Part shown: piece by piece, positions 32,758 to 41,341 of the stretch
Position numbering within the stretch: the stretch's first letter is position 1
Layout of the letters: each line of letters opens with the position of its first letter
From: Nitrospira sp. SB0662_bin_26
Lineage (GTDB): Bacteria; Nitrospirota; Nitrospiria; Nitrospirales; UBA8639
Direction: 5' to 3'
Assembly: GCA_009840285.1 (NCBI GenBank)
Contig: VXOF01000089.1
Coordinates: forward strand, 1-59,775
DNA length: 59,775 nucleotides
Notes under the pieces: generated by a model
What the model saw: the letters and a program-made list of their open reading frames with translations, nothing else
Databases searched by the model: none
What the model was told of the DNA's origin: nothing
Program-made: the position numbers and the translations under genes

Positions 32758-33219
32758 TCACATCTCCAACAGGAGGGCTTCCAACTTGGCCTGCACGTCT
32801 TCCAACGCCTCCTGAGAGACGGCTTGGCCGTCTGCCAAGGATTGTCGAAGGTCATCAATGTTCGACATGGTTTCGATCAGGGCATCCGAGGATTCCGCTC
32901 CCTTCATCTTGAGGGCTTCCTTCAAATAGTCAAGAGTTTCCTCTATTTCGTCTATGGCTTCATCAGGTTTGCCGGCCAGGATTTTTGCTTTGCCGTCCAC
33001 AAACTCTGACATCGCCCGTAAAACTTTCTTTTGAGCAACGAGTTTTTCTCCTTCTCCCAGGCCGATCGTTTGTTCCACTACTTCTTGAGATAATTCCTGA
33101 AGCTGTCTCTTGACCTCCTCCAGTGGCCGTTGTCCCACGTAATATCCTGCCCAAAAGCCCAATCCGAAGATCAGGATCATTGCCAAGAGTTTTTTCCCCG
33201 TGTGGTTTTTTCTCTCCAT
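32758..33219 (-). CDS. Membrane-anchored coiled-coil protein
   Basis: 153 aa. An N-terminal basic patch and one membrane helix (KKLLAMILIFGLGFWAGYYVG) are followed by a predicted helical, Glu/Lys/Leu-rich domain (QRPLEEVKRQLQELSQEVVEQTIGLGEGEKLVAQKKVLRAMSEFVDG... ALIETMSNIDDLRQSLADGQAVSQEALEDVQAKLEALL). No known family recognised. Likely inner-membrane with periplasmic coiled coil. Monocistronic, facing away from the Fur-box promoter region. Confidence 0.6.
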   Translation of the reverse strand: MERKNHTGKKLLAMILIFGLGFWAGYYVGQRPLEEVKRQLQELSQEVVEQTIGLGEGEKLVAQKKVLRAMSEFVDGKAKILAGKPDEAIDEIEETLDYLKEALKMKGAESSDALIETMSNIDDLRQSLADGQAVSQEALEDVQAKLEALLLEM

Positions 33220-33411
33220 CGGATGCGACTCCGGATCAGACTTTCATTATAGACTTCGTCTGATGGGAAAAAAAGAGGGAGAAGAAAAATCGTGAGATCG
33301 CTTGTCGGTTGAAGTAGTTGCTATGACTTGGCGAATCGAGGTGTTGACACATGCAATCGGGCAGTGCGCGGGAGGGGTGTGGGTTGGTAACCGGTGCCGG
33401 AAGTTTTGTTG

Positions 33412-33440
33412 TTGACTTACATGTGGCGGGTCAGTAGTAT
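33412..33440 (+). promoter_or_regulatory. Sigma70-type promoter of the receptor operon
   Basis: TTGACT (33412-33417), 17-base spacer, TAGTAT (33435-33440). A Fur-box-like sequence starts 5 bases downstream of the -10, where transcription should begin. Confidence 0.65.
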
Positions 33441-33444
33441 ATAT

Positions 33445-33463
33445 GATATTGAAATTAATTATC
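33445..33463 (+). promoter_or_regulatory. Fur-box-like operator
   Basis: GATATTGAAATTAATTATC matches 15 of 19 positions of the Fur consensus GATAATGATAATCATTATC. Its position over the predicted transcription start fits repression by iron-loaded Fur. Confidence 0.7.
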
Positions 33464-33485
33464 GTTACCGTTAAAAGACTTTCTC

Positions 33486-35786
33486 GTGCCGCATCTGACG
33501 ACTATGGTGAAGAAAGTGATGACAATGTTGAAACGAGACTTTTCTCTGCAGTGGCATTCCATCGCGGTCATGGTGGCGCTTCTCATGCCGTCAATGCCCG
33601 ACGCCGCATTTGCGCAGTCTGCAACTCCCGGTTCTGTTATCGTGCTTCAGGAAATTGTCGTTGAAGGTCGTCGAATGGGAGAGGAAGATCTGGCCAGGGA
33701 GAAACTGGAGGCCATACCCGGTGGTACGGGACTGATTGTCGATAGTGCCCTTAGGAGCAAGACAAACCTGAATATCTCTGACGCTCTCGTCTCGACACCC
33801 GGGGTGATCGTGCAGAACTTTTTTGGCGGCAATGATCAACCGCGGATTCAGATCCGCGGGTCCGGCTTGCAGCAGAATCCCGTTGAGCGCGGGATCCTGG
33901 TGCTGCAAAACGGGCTGCCGATCAATCGTGCCGACGGCTCATACGCGGTGGGTCTCGCCAACGCCAGGCAGGCTCAGTTTACCGAGGTGTATCGCGGGTA
34001 CACGGCCAACCGGCTCGGAGCCACCGTCATCGGCGGCGCGCTCAATTTCGTCTCGCCGACCGGTTCGTCGGCACCCGGTGCGACTGCGGGAGTGGAAGGC
34101 GGAAGTTTCGGGCAGGTGTCGGCCTCCGCCCAAGTCGGCGGGAAGCAGGGAAATCTCGATGGTCTCGCGCAGGTGCATTTCAGTCGACGGGATGGATTTC
34201 GTGTGTACAATGAGTCGGACCGGCTGAACCTTGATGCCAATATCGGTACCGAGTTGACGGATAATATCTCCAGCCGCCTCTTTGTGGGGTATACGGATCT
34301 CAGTTTTGACGTTGCCGGTCCGTTACCCAAGGACAAACTCAATCAGGATCCCACGCAGATCCACCCGGGTCCCACGGCCCGTCCCAATCCGACACCGCCG
34401 CCCGGGTTGCTGGTGTCCAATCCCGGGCCGAACGTCATTCGCGACCAACCGCAACGCGAGGTGGACCAGTTCCGGATCGTCAGCAGGACAACCGCCACGT
34501 CAGGTGCGCAACTTGCCGACGTAGTCCTCGGATACACGTTCACGGATGACGCATTCCGGTTCCCCATCCCGGGCGGAATTCGCGAGACGGAAGGCGGCGA
34601 CTTCACGGCCGTCGTGCGCTATGCCTATAGTCCCGACGAGACCCGAGTCCTCCCTCTGTTCGAGGCCACCGCCAAATACGTCGTGGGGTCGGCCGAACGG
34701 CGAAACTTTATCAATAGGGCGGGAGCCACGGGACAGCTGTTTGGCCAGAGCGAACTCGACGCCAGCACGCTTTCGCTCTATGCCGGGCTGAATATTTCCA
34801 TCGGCGACGCCTTCACGCTCTCGCCGGCGGTTGCCTACGCGCAGGCGGAACGCGACAACGCCGATACCTTCGGTGCGGCAACGCGGCCGACCATCGCCTT
34901 TAATCCCAGGAATCAGACCATGCCATTGCCGGGCGGTCAGGTGCCGGCAGGAGACACCAGCTACTCGTGGTCTTATGACGGCTGGAGCCCAAGCCTCGCT
35001 TTGACCTTTCAGCCTATGGAAAACCATACGTTGTTCGCAGCGGTCAGTCGCAGCTTCGAACCCCCAACTCATGATGACCTGATTGCCACCGTCGGTGGCA
35101 CGCCCTTCAGCAGCCCCGGTCGGCCGATGCCTCCCAACCCGCGCTTTTCCGCACCCGCGTTCCGTACGCCGGATCTCAAAGCACAGACGGCGACGACGAT
35201 CGAAGGCGGTTGGCGCGGCAGGTCAGGAATAATTGCTTGGGATGCCGTGACCTACTATGCGTGGGTAAAAAACGAGTTGCTGAGCCTGCGTGACGTGACC
35301 GGCGCACCGTTGGGTGCCGTGAATGCCGACGAGACCACCCATTTTGGCATTGAACTTGGACTCAGCGCACAATGGACCAAGGCATTCAGCAGCCGTCTTG
35401 CCTATACTTATCAGGATTTCCGCTTTGATGGAGACGCGGTGCGCGGCAATAACCGCTTAGCGGGTGCGCCGCCGCACGTCGTCAACGCGATTGTGCAGTA
35501 TGACCTCCTGCCGGAACTGTTAGTTCAGACGGAAATCAACTGGCGCGCCGCCCGGACTCCGGTCGACAATATGAACACGCTGTTCAACGATTCGTTCGTG
35601 GTTGTGGATTTCCGCGCAAACTATGATTTCAATGACCACTTCAGTGTTTTCGGAGAGGCACGCAACCTCTTCGATAAGGTGTATGCTTCATCGACCCTTA
35701 TCGTTGATCAAGCCAGACCCGATCAGGCGGCGTTTCTGCCCGGTGACGGGCGGGCATTTTACGCAGGTCTGAAAGCGCGATTTTGA
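33486..35786 (+). CDS. TonB-dependent outer-membrane receptor, probably Fe-siderophore
   Basis: 766 aa as tracked (GTG 33486); ATG 33525 (MLKRDFSLQWHSIAVMVALLMPSMPDAAFAQ) is a better signal-peptide start. After the signal, a TonB-box-like VLQEIVVEG. The plug domain has LVSTPGVIVQNFFGGNDQPRIQIRGSGLQQNPVERGILVLQNGLPINRADGSY and RLGATVIGGALNFVSPTG. A 22-strand-type barrel ends in ...FYAGLKARF with terminal Phe. FecA/siderophore-receptor-like plug. The Fur-box-like operator upstream supports iron regulation. One base separates it from the methyltransferase that follows. Confidence 0.88.
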   Translation: MPHLTTMVKKVMTMLKRDFSLQWHSIAVMVALLMPSMPDAAFAQSATPGSVIVLQEIVVEGRRMGEEDLAREKLEAIPGGTGLIVDSALRSKTNLNISDALVSTPGVIVQNFFGGNDQPRIQIRGSGLQQNPVERGILVLQNGLPINRADGSYAVGLANARQAQFTEVYRGYTANRLGATVIGGALNFVSPTGSSAPGATAGVEGGSFGQVSASAQVGGKQGNLDGLAQVHFSRRDGFRVYNESDRLNLDANIGTELTDNISSRLFVGYTDLSFDVAGPLPKDKLNQDPTQIHPGPTARPNPTPPPGLLVSNPGPNVIRDQPQREVDQFRIVSRTTATSGAQLADVVLGYTFTDDAFRFPIPGGIRETEGGDFTAVVRYAYSPDETRVLPLFEATAKYVVGSAERRNFINRAGATGQLFGQSELDASTLSLYAGLNISIGDAFTLSPAVAYAQAERDNADTFGAATRPTIAFNPRNQTMPLPGGQVPAGDTSYSWSYDGWSPSLALTFQPMENHTLFAAVSRSFEPPTHDDLIATVGGTPFSSPGRPMPPNPRFSAPAFRTPDLKAQTATTIEGGWRGRSGIIAWDAVTYYAWVKNELLSLRDVTGAPLGAVNADETTHFGIELGLSAQWTKAFSSRLAYTYQDFRFDGDAVRGNNRLAGAPPHVVNAIVQYDLLPELLVQTEINWRAARTPVDNMNTLFNDSFVVVDFRANYDFNDHFSVFGEARNLFDKVYASSTLIVDQARPDQAAFLPGDGRAFYAGLKARF

Positions 35787-35787
35787 T

Positions 35788-36615
35788 ATGCGAGATGATC
35801 CGGTTGTGACGCAGAGAAGCACGGATCTGGAGGCACCCGGTCATGGGCTGGATTACGGCAAAATGCCCGGCCACTGGCTGCTGGCGCAGATGGGCAAGAG
35901 GGTGTTGCGGCCCGGAGGTGTGGAGCTGACCAGCCGTATGCTGGAGGCCTTGGATATTTGCTCCACTGACGAGGTGGTGGAGTTCGCGCCGGGGCTCGGA
36001 TTGACGGCACGGGCGGCCTTGGAGCGACAACCGGCCTCTTACACGGGCATCGAAAGGGACGAGACCGCATCGCGACAAGTTGGAAAGTATCTGAAAGGCC
36101 CTGGCCGACAGTGCTTGGTGGGCAGGGCGGAGGCTACCGGTCTTCCTGACGCCTCGGCGACGGTGGTCTTTGGCGAGGCTATGTTGAGCATGCAGACGCC
36201 TATCCTGAAGGCGTCGATCGTCGAGGAGGCGGCGCGGCTCCTCAGGCCTGGAGGAAGATACGGAGTCCACGAACTATGTTTACAGCCGGATGACCTGGAG
36301 GATGCCAAAAAGTCGGAGATCAGCCGGGTTTTGTCGGATGCTATTCGAGTGGGGGCGAGACCCCTCACTCCCGGAGAGTGGAAAGCGTTGCTGGAGGACC
36401 ATGGATTCGCGGTCGAAACGCAAGTTACCGCCCCCATGCATTTGATGGAGCCCAGGCGATTTATTCGGGATGAAGGGTGGGCGAGGACGATACGTTTCGT
36501 TCTGAAGGTTGCGAGGACACCAGCGGCCAGGCGGAGAATTCTCCGGATGCGGGCGGTTTTTCGTGAATACGCGGGAAATTTAGCGGCGATAACGCTGGTT
36601 GGCGTAAAGAAGTGA
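35788..36615 (+). CDS. SAM-dependent methyltransferase co-transcribed with the receptor
   Basis: 275 aa. Motif I VVEFAPGLGLTARAALE, acidic TGIERDE, later motifs GEAMLSMQTPILKASIVEEAARLLRPGGRYGVHELCL. Class I fold; the N-terminus (DYGKMPGHWLLAQMGKRVLRPGG) precedes the core and carries two helices before motif I. The substrate is not known. It starts 1 base after the receptor stop, so it is iron-regulated with it by inference. Possible roles are modification of an imported ligand or of a membrane lipid/quinone. Confidence 0.8.
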   Translation: MRDDPVVTQRSTDLEAPGHGLDYGKMPGHWLLAQMGKRVLRPGGVELTSRMLEALDICSTDEVVEFAPGLGLTARAALERQPASYTGIERDETASRQVGKYLKGPGRQCLVGRAEATGLPDASATVVFGEAMLSMQTPILKASIVEEAARLLRPGGRYGVHELCLQPDDLEDAKKSEISRVLSDAIRVGARPLTPGEWKALLEDHGFAVETQVTAPMHLMEPRRFIRDEGWARTIRFVLKVARTPAARRRILRMRAVFREYAGNLAAITLVGVKK

Positions 36616-36700
36616 TGGAACGACAGGCCCTTAAGGGGCGTGGGACGGCATCATGATGGAATAGAAACCATCATTGCCCGCGCAAGTATAAAGCGAGAAA

Positions 36701-37552
36701 TCACGCGTTCCCGACGGGTGGGTCGGCCTTGCCTAAGACCTTGGAGGATTCGATGGCAAAACGGTCGCCCACGATTTGGGCCACGCGGTTCATATAGTCG
36801 GTCAGGGCTTCGACCTGATCCGGCCTCAGGTCCCGTCGAAATTGCGGGAGCAGCCCCCACCGGGTTTCAAATTCCTCACCGGAAATCGAGGCCACCACGC
36901 TGATCAGTTTGATCACGCGGGTGCCGGAAGGATCGGTAGAAGGACTTGAGGATTGACCTGCCGCCCGGGCCTGCGTTTCCGGAGACGATTCGGTTTCGGG
37001 TTCCGGTGTTTTCCCTTCAAAGAGCGCGGTCAAAGCAGGGATTACGGCGCCGATACAGAGGGTGGTCGTCGATATGATGGCCTGGTTTTTGACGGCACCG
37101 ACTCGTCCGGCCACGCGTTCGCCCACGTGTTGCAAGAACGCATTGCGCTCCTTGCTGTCTTCCGAACACACGAATTTGTAGGGTTCGTAGGTCTCGCGGC
37201 TTTCAGCCACGGCCCGGCCGATGGCCACGACGATTTCCTGCTCATCGATCTGAGCGGAACTCAGCGAGGGCGCCAACAGGGTTTTGAGCCGCTCACTCAC
37301 GTGATCTTCCAGACTGTTCATAAATTCGGGTTGCTGTTGGATGGAGACGTGGAACGCGGAGATGCGGTCCACCAGGTTGAACAGGACCTTCAGGAATTCC
37401 AGGTAAATCTCCCATTCCTGCTTTTGAGTGAGCGTGCTCGTGACGGTTTGATCGCTTCGTTTAACCAGTGTCACGGATTCCCGGCACACGTCCAGGATGG
37501 TGTTCGACAAGTCTTTGAGAATGGGTTCGTGTTCTTGGATGGAATGTTTCAT
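36701..37552 (-). CDS. Hypothetical protein with helical N-terminus
   Basis: 283 aa from ATG 37552 (MKHSIQEHEPILKDLSNTILDVC), chosen over the longer track start. The N-terminal ~150 residues are strongly helical (YLEFLKVLFNLVDRISAFHVSI, EDHVSERLKTLLAPSL). A middle hydrophobic piece (IISTTTLCIGAVIPALTALF) could be one membrane segment. A Ser/Pro/Thr/Glu-rich linker and a C-terminal helical segment (QFRRDLRPDQVEALTDYMNRVAQIVGDRFAIESSKVLG) complete it. No family recognised. It diverges from the helicase gene, separated by 128 bases. Confidence 0.55.
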   Translation of the reverse strand: MKHSIQEHEPILKDLSNTILDVCRESVTLVKRSDQTVTSTLTQKQEWEIYLEFLKVLFNLVDRISAFHVSIQQQPEFMNSLEDHVSERLKTLLAPSLSSAQIDEQEIVVAIGRAVAESRETYEPYKFVCSEDSKERNAFLQHVGERVAGRVGAVKNQAIISTTTLCIGAVIPALTALFEGKTPEPETESSPETQARAAGQSSSPSTDPSGTRVIKLISVVASISGEEFETRWGLLPQFRRDLRPDQVEALTDYMNRVAQIVGDRFAIESSKVLGKADPPVGNA

Positions 37553-37680
37553 GAATCGAAAAGCCTGAGGCGTATCTAACAAATGGAGGGACGGCTTCGC
37601 AAGTAGGGGCGGTGTCCGCCCTCCCCCCTCTGCCATATCTGTGGCAGACGAGTACCCGGCATTGCGTGGGGGCAGGCCCT

Positions 37681-39753
37681 ATGTTATACACGACGGATGG
37701 AGTGGGTCTCGAGTCCATTCCCGTGAATCAATTCTCCCGCGTACCCGTGATGGACTCCGTCAATGCCGATTCCAAAGTCTATGTGTTAAAGCGTGCCGAG
37801 GCGCCGCTCAAACCCCTGTCCCGAGATTACGCGCAGGAACTGAATCCCCAGCAGCTCGCCGCAGTGGAAGTCGTCGATGGGCCGGCCTTGGTCATTGCCG
37901 GTGCCGGAAGCGGCAAAACCCGGGTCCTCGTGTATCGCGTGGCCAGGCTGATCGATACGGGCATCGATCCGGCCTCCATCCTGCTGTTGACGTTCACGCG
38001 AAAGGCTGCCCAGGAAATGTTGGGACGGGTGGGCCTGCTGATCGGCCCGCAAAGCGAGCGGGTCATGGGTGGGACGTTTCACTCCGTGGCAAACGTGCTG
38101 CTCCGGCGCTATGGCCGGACCATCGGCCTGGAGCCGGGCTTTACGATCCTGGACCGGGGCGATTCCGAAGACCTGGTCAACCTCGTTCGCGTTCAATCCG
38201 GTCTTAGCGAGACGGGAAAGCGCTTCCCCCGCAAGAAGACGATTGCCGATCTCTTCAGCAAATGCGCCAATACCATGCAATCGCTCGAGGACGTCCTCTT
38301 CACCGAGTACAATCATTTTGGAGAATTTCTCGGTGAACTGACCAAACTGCACGACGCGTATGAATCCACCAAGCGCCAGCGGCAGTTGGTCGACTATGAT
38401 GACCTGCTGACCCGCCTCCTGGAACTGCTGACGCTGGATGAGCGTGCCCGACAGATGATCTCGGAAACGTATCGCTTCATTTTGGTCGATGAGTATCAGG
38501 ACACCAACCGGCTCCAAGCGGACGTGGTGCGGAAACTCGCCGCCACTCATGAGAACGTGATGGCTGTCGGGGATGATTCGCAGTCGATCTATTCGTTCCG
38601 CGGCGCCACGGTTCGGAACATCATGGAATTTCCCGGGTTGTTTCCGGGAACCCGCGTGTTCAAGCTGGAAGAGAATTACCGGAGCACGCAATCCATCCTG
38701 GCGTTGGCCAATGAGATCATTCAAGGCGCAACGGAAAAATACAGCAAAACGTTGTTTACCCAAAAAGGGCAGGGTGAACGACCGGCTCTGGTCCAAACAA
38801 TCGGGGAGAGTCCCCAGTCCAGGTTCGTGGCGCAGAAAATCCTGGAGTTGCGGGAGGAGGGCGTGCCGTTGGATGACATCGCGGTCCTGTTTCGCTCCAG
38901 TTTTCACGCCTTTGATTTGGAAATCGAGTTGGCCAAACGAGACGTGCCCTTCGTCAAGCGAGGCGGGTTCAAATTTCTCGAGACCGCCCACGTCAAGGAC
39001 GTGCTGGCACATTTGCGTGTCGTCCACAACCCCCTGGACACCGTCAGTTGGAACCGTTCGTTGCTGCTGGTTGACGGGGTGGGACAAAAGCGGGCGAGGG
39101 ACCTGATCACCCAACTGGCAAACAGCGAGGCGCCGCACGAAACGTTGCGGCAAGGAGGCGGACGGGCCGCGTTGGGGTTGAGCAACCTGGCGGCGGCCTT
39201 GGAGTCAGTCGGCAGCATCGAGGATGGATCGCCTCCCGATCAGGTCAATCGTCTCCTGGAATACTATTATCCGATCCTCAAGGAGCAGTACGACGACTAT
39301 CCGAAACGCATCCGGGACTTGGAGCATCTCTTGGTGATGGCGGAGCGCTATGGGGATTTGGAGGGGTTTCTTGCCGACGTGACGCTCGAACCGCCCGACG
39401 AAAGCGTAACGGGTATCGAGCCCCAGGACCGCGATGATGAACGGCTCGTGTTGTCCACTATCCATTCCGCGAAGGGGCTGGAATGGCGATGCGTGTTTGT
39501 CATCTGGCTCGTGGATGGACGGTTCCCGTCTTCCTATTCATTTTTGACTGATGAAGAACTCGAAGAGGAACGGCGGTTGCTCTACGTCGCAGTGACCAGG
39601 GCCAAGCAGTGTCTGTATTTGACGTTTCCCGTGCAGATCTATGATAAGGTCACGGGGTCGGTGCTCTCGAAACCGTCACGATTTCTCGATGACGTGTCCG
39701 CTTCCCTGGTCGAACCCTGGAACGTGGTTGAAGATAGTGAACCCTGGAGGTAA
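37681..39753 (+). CDS. UvrD/PcrA/Rep-type 3'-5' DNA helicase
   Basis: 690 aa from ATG 37681; ATG 37750 (MDSVNADSKVYVLKR) is an alternative. All superfamily 1A motifs visible: LNPQQLAAV (Q), VIAGAGSGKTR (I), LTFTRKAAQEM (Ia), FILVDEYQDTNR (II), AVGDDSQSIYSFRGA (III), KLEENYRSTQSILALAN (IV), VLSTIHSAKGLEWRCVFVI (V), EEERRLLYVAVTRAKQCLYL (VI). Family role: unwinding during excision and mismatch repair or removing proteins from DNA. Slightly short at the C-terminus compared with UvrD. Precise orthology (UvrD, PcrA or Rep) not decided. Confidence 0.92.
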   Translation: MLYTTDGVGLESIPVNQFSRVPVMDSVNADSKVYVLKRAEAPLKPLSRDYAQELNPQQLAAVEVVDGPALVIAGAGSGKTRVLVYRVARLIDTGIDPASILLLTFTRKAAQEMLGRVGLLIGPQSERVMGGTFHSVANVLLRRYGRTIGLEPGFTILDRGDSEDLVNLVRVQSGLSETGKRFPRKKTIADLFSKCANTMQSLEDVLFTEYNHFGEFLGELTKLHDAYESTKRQRQLVDYDDLLTRLLELLTLDERARQMISETYRFILVDEYQDTNRLQADVVRKLAATHENVMAVGDDSQSIYSFRGATVRNIMEFPGLFPGTRVFKLEENYRSTQSILALANEIIQGATEKYSKTLFTQKGQGERPALVQTIGESPQSRFVAQKILELREEGVPLDDIAVLFRSSFHAFDLEIELAKRDVPFVKRGGFKFLETAHVKDVLAHLRVVHNPLDTVSWNRSLLLVDGVGQKRARDLITQLANSEAPHETLRQGGGRAALGLSNLAAALESVGSIEDGSPPDQVNRLLEYYYPILKEQYDDYPKRIRDLEHLLVMAERYGDLEGFLADVTLEPPDESVTGIEPQDRDDERLVLSTIHSAKGLEWRCVFVIWLVDGRFPSSYSFLTDEELEEERRLLYVAVTRAKQCLYLTFPVQIYDKVTGSVLSKPSRFLDDVSASLVEPWNVVEDSEPWR

Positions 39754-39759
39754 ACAGTC

Positions 39760-40650
39760 GTGAGTACGGGAACAATGAAATGGATTCTCGCGGTGCTCTT
39801 GTTGGGGGCCGTCCTGGGCCTGAACAAGTTTGCTCATAGTGCTCCGGGTCCCGACCGGACCGTCAATGCCTGGCTGAACCTGATTGATCAGGCCGAAGCC
39901 CTGCATCTGCCGACGGGGTTTCTCAAGGAGATCGACCCTGATTTTGTCACGGTGACATTCGAAGACTTGCGGACCTATGCCGCTGAATATCATCCGGAAG
40001 ACCATCGCATGATCCTGAGCCTGCGGTTATCGTTCAACAAGGCCGGTGGGGCATTGATGGATCTGGAGCGTATGACCCACCATGACGTCAGTCTCCTGTA
40101 TCATGAACTCTTTCATTCCTACCTGGATTACATTTTCAATGGTCCGGGACCCGGGAAGTTGAGTCCCCAGGCCAATCACGTCCTGTCGTTCGCCCGCGAG
40201 CAAATGCGCTGCCATTACCGTTTCGTGCGCATCAATCCGATTCGCCAGCGGAGGGACATGACGGAAATCCGGTTTCTGTCCCAAGAGGATTCGTGGGAGG
40301 TATTGAACGAAACCTGGGCGGTCTTTGTCGGATGGCAAATTTGGACGAAACTGGAACAGCAGGCCAACGGGATCGGCCCATGGACCGATCCATTGATCGA
40401 TGCTTGGGCAACGTTGCTGTCCGAGGCCAATACGAGTGGAGAATTACTCGGTTATTACGAACCGGACGACCCGGAGGAACGCCGGGTGGCGCGCAAACGG
40501 TTTATTGCGCCCTCCAACGGCCTGACCCCGGAAGGAGCTGAACTCTTGCTGACCATCGTGTTGGAAGAACCCGATGCCGTCGTGAAGGAAGGCGGCGTTG
40601 TCATCAAAGCCTCTAGAGATACCACCGCCGAAGCGCTTCCGTGTGAATAG
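39760..40650 (+). CDS. Exported protein with HExxH zinc-metallopeptidase motif
   Basis: 296 aa, GTG start, 6 bases after the helicase stop. Signal peptide MKWILAVLLLGAVLGLNKFAHSA. Seen: SLLYHELFHSYLDYIF, an HExxH zinc motif, and further down VLNETWAVFVGWQIW, whose Glu in NETWA can be the third ligand as in gluzincins. Other conserved-looking stretches are RMILSLRLSFN and YEPDDPEERRVARKRF. I do not recognise the peptidase family. Likely periplasmic; substrate unknown. It is tightly linked to the helicase but with no evident shared function. Confidence 0.7.
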   Translation: MSTGTMKWILAVLLLGAVLGLNKFAHSAPGPDRTVNAWLNLIDQAEALHLPTGFLKEIDPDFVTVTFEDLRTYAAEYHPEDHRMILSLRLSFNKAGGALMDLERMTHHDVSLLYHELFHSYLDYIFNGPGPGKLSPQANHVLSFAREQMRCHYRFVRINPIRQRRDMTEIRFLSQEDSWEVLNETWAVFVGWQIWTKLEQQANGIGPWTDPLIDAWATLLSEANTSGELLGYYEPDDPEERRVARKRFIAPSNGLTPEGAELLLTIVLEEPDAVVKEGGVVIKASRDTTAEALPCE

Positions 40651-40744
40651 TTGAACACATCCACTCGTCCCTCTGGACAACGGTTAGGCAAAGATGGTAG
40701 CGTCGCTTCAGCCACACTTCAGTTCAGCTTTGCACCGAAAAAAG

Positions 40745-40820
40745 GCGCCTGTAGCTCAGTGGATAGAGCACTGGCCTCCGGAGCCAGGTGCCGCAGGTTC
40801 AAATCCTGCCAGGCGCGCCA
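40745..40820 (+). tRNA. tRNA-Arg (anticodon CCG)
   Basis: 76 nt with encoded CCA. Acceptor GCGCCTG/CAGGCGC, D arm AGCTCAGTGGATAGAGC, anticodon stem CTGGC/GCCAG with loop CTCCGGA (CCG = arginine), T arm GCAGGTTCAAATCCTGC. Confidence 0.95.
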
Positions 40821-40844
40821 TAACAGACATCTCACCTCTTGAGT

Positions 40845-40920
40845 GGGTCGTTAGCTCAGCTGGTAGAGCAGCTGACTCTTAATCAGCGGGCCACAGGTTC
40901 GATCCCTGTACGACCCACCA
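40845..40920 (+). tRNA. tRNA-Lys (anticodon CUU), integration target
   Basis: 76 nt with encoded CCA. Acceptor GGGTCGT/ACGACCC, D arm AGCTCAGCTGGTAGAGC, anticodon stem GCTGA/TCAGC with loop CTCTTAA (CTT = lysine), T arm CACAGGTTCGATCCCTGT. Its 3' 48 bases are duplicated at 51384-51431, so this is the attachment site of the integrated element. The full gene is retained at the left end. Confidence 0.95.
40873..40920 (+). other. attL, left attachment repeat in tRNA-Lys
   Basis: TGACTCTTAATCAGCGGGCC... to ...CGACCCACCA, 48 bases, identical to 51384-51431. It covers the anticodon arm to the CCA end of tRNA-Lys. Confidence 0.92.
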
Positions 40921-40984
40921 TTTTTTATCAGTATCCATGCATGTTTTGAGAGATTTAGAGAAAGCGGAGAATTAAGGGAAAATA

Positions 40985-41005
40985 AAAAGATAGCCGAAAG
41001 ATAGC
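40985..41005 (+). promoter_or_regulatory. Phased integrase arm-type repeats, left end
   Basis: AAAAGATAGC (40985-40994) and GAAAGATAGC (40996-41005), 11 bp apart, i.e. one helical turn. The right end carries AAAAGATAAC twice at the same 11-bp spacing (51267, 51278). Likely integrase arm-binding sites. Confidence 0.6.
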
Positions 41006-41020
41006 CCGACGAGGAGCAAA

Positions 41021-41329
41021 ATGGACATTTCGAAAAGGGCAGAGGGAACCATTCTTTTTGAGGAAGGTGTGATTCTGAAAGCCTACCCGGAGACAGAGAA
41101 CCATACAGACATCGAACTCGCACCGGGAACTATTGTCGGCTCGATTGTTCGGAGTCCCAAAACGGGGAGGTGGCGATACGATGACACTATGCGCATAACC
41201 TTGAAGATTGAAGCCAACCCGGATTTTTCTACAGACGGAGAAGCGGCAAACGAAATCAAAAAATTCTTGCCTCCATTAACGGAAATTCATGCGCTTGCGA
41301 AAACATACATGAAAGGTGACATTCGTTGA
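41021..41329 (+). CDS. Hypothetical protein of the integrated element
   Basis: 102 aa, with GAGGAG upstream. Not recognised. The first ~50 residues look like beta-strand/loop with GTIVGSIVRSPKTGRWRYDD, and the C-terminal half is charged and helical (DGEAANEIKKFLPPLTEIHALAKTYMKG). No signal peptide or cysteines. It lies at the far left of the element, in the same direction as the neck protein 12 bases further on, so the two probably form a small plus-strand operon. Confidence 0.55.
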   Translation: MDISKRAEGTILFEEGVILKAYPETENHTDIELAPGTIVGSIVRSPKTGRWRYDDTMRITLKIEANPDFSTDGEAANEIKKFLPPLTEIHALAKTYMKGDIR

Positions 41330-41341
41330 GAACGTGGTAAG

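Noticed and set aside
34500-35072. Minus-strand ORFs within the first TonB receptor gene
   Set aside because: They lie entirely within a well-supported receptor gene in GC-rich sequence.
37786-39153. 455-aa minus-strand ORF opposite the helicase
   Set aside because: Complete SF1 helicase motifs are on the plus strand; this is an antisense shadow with low-complexity composition.
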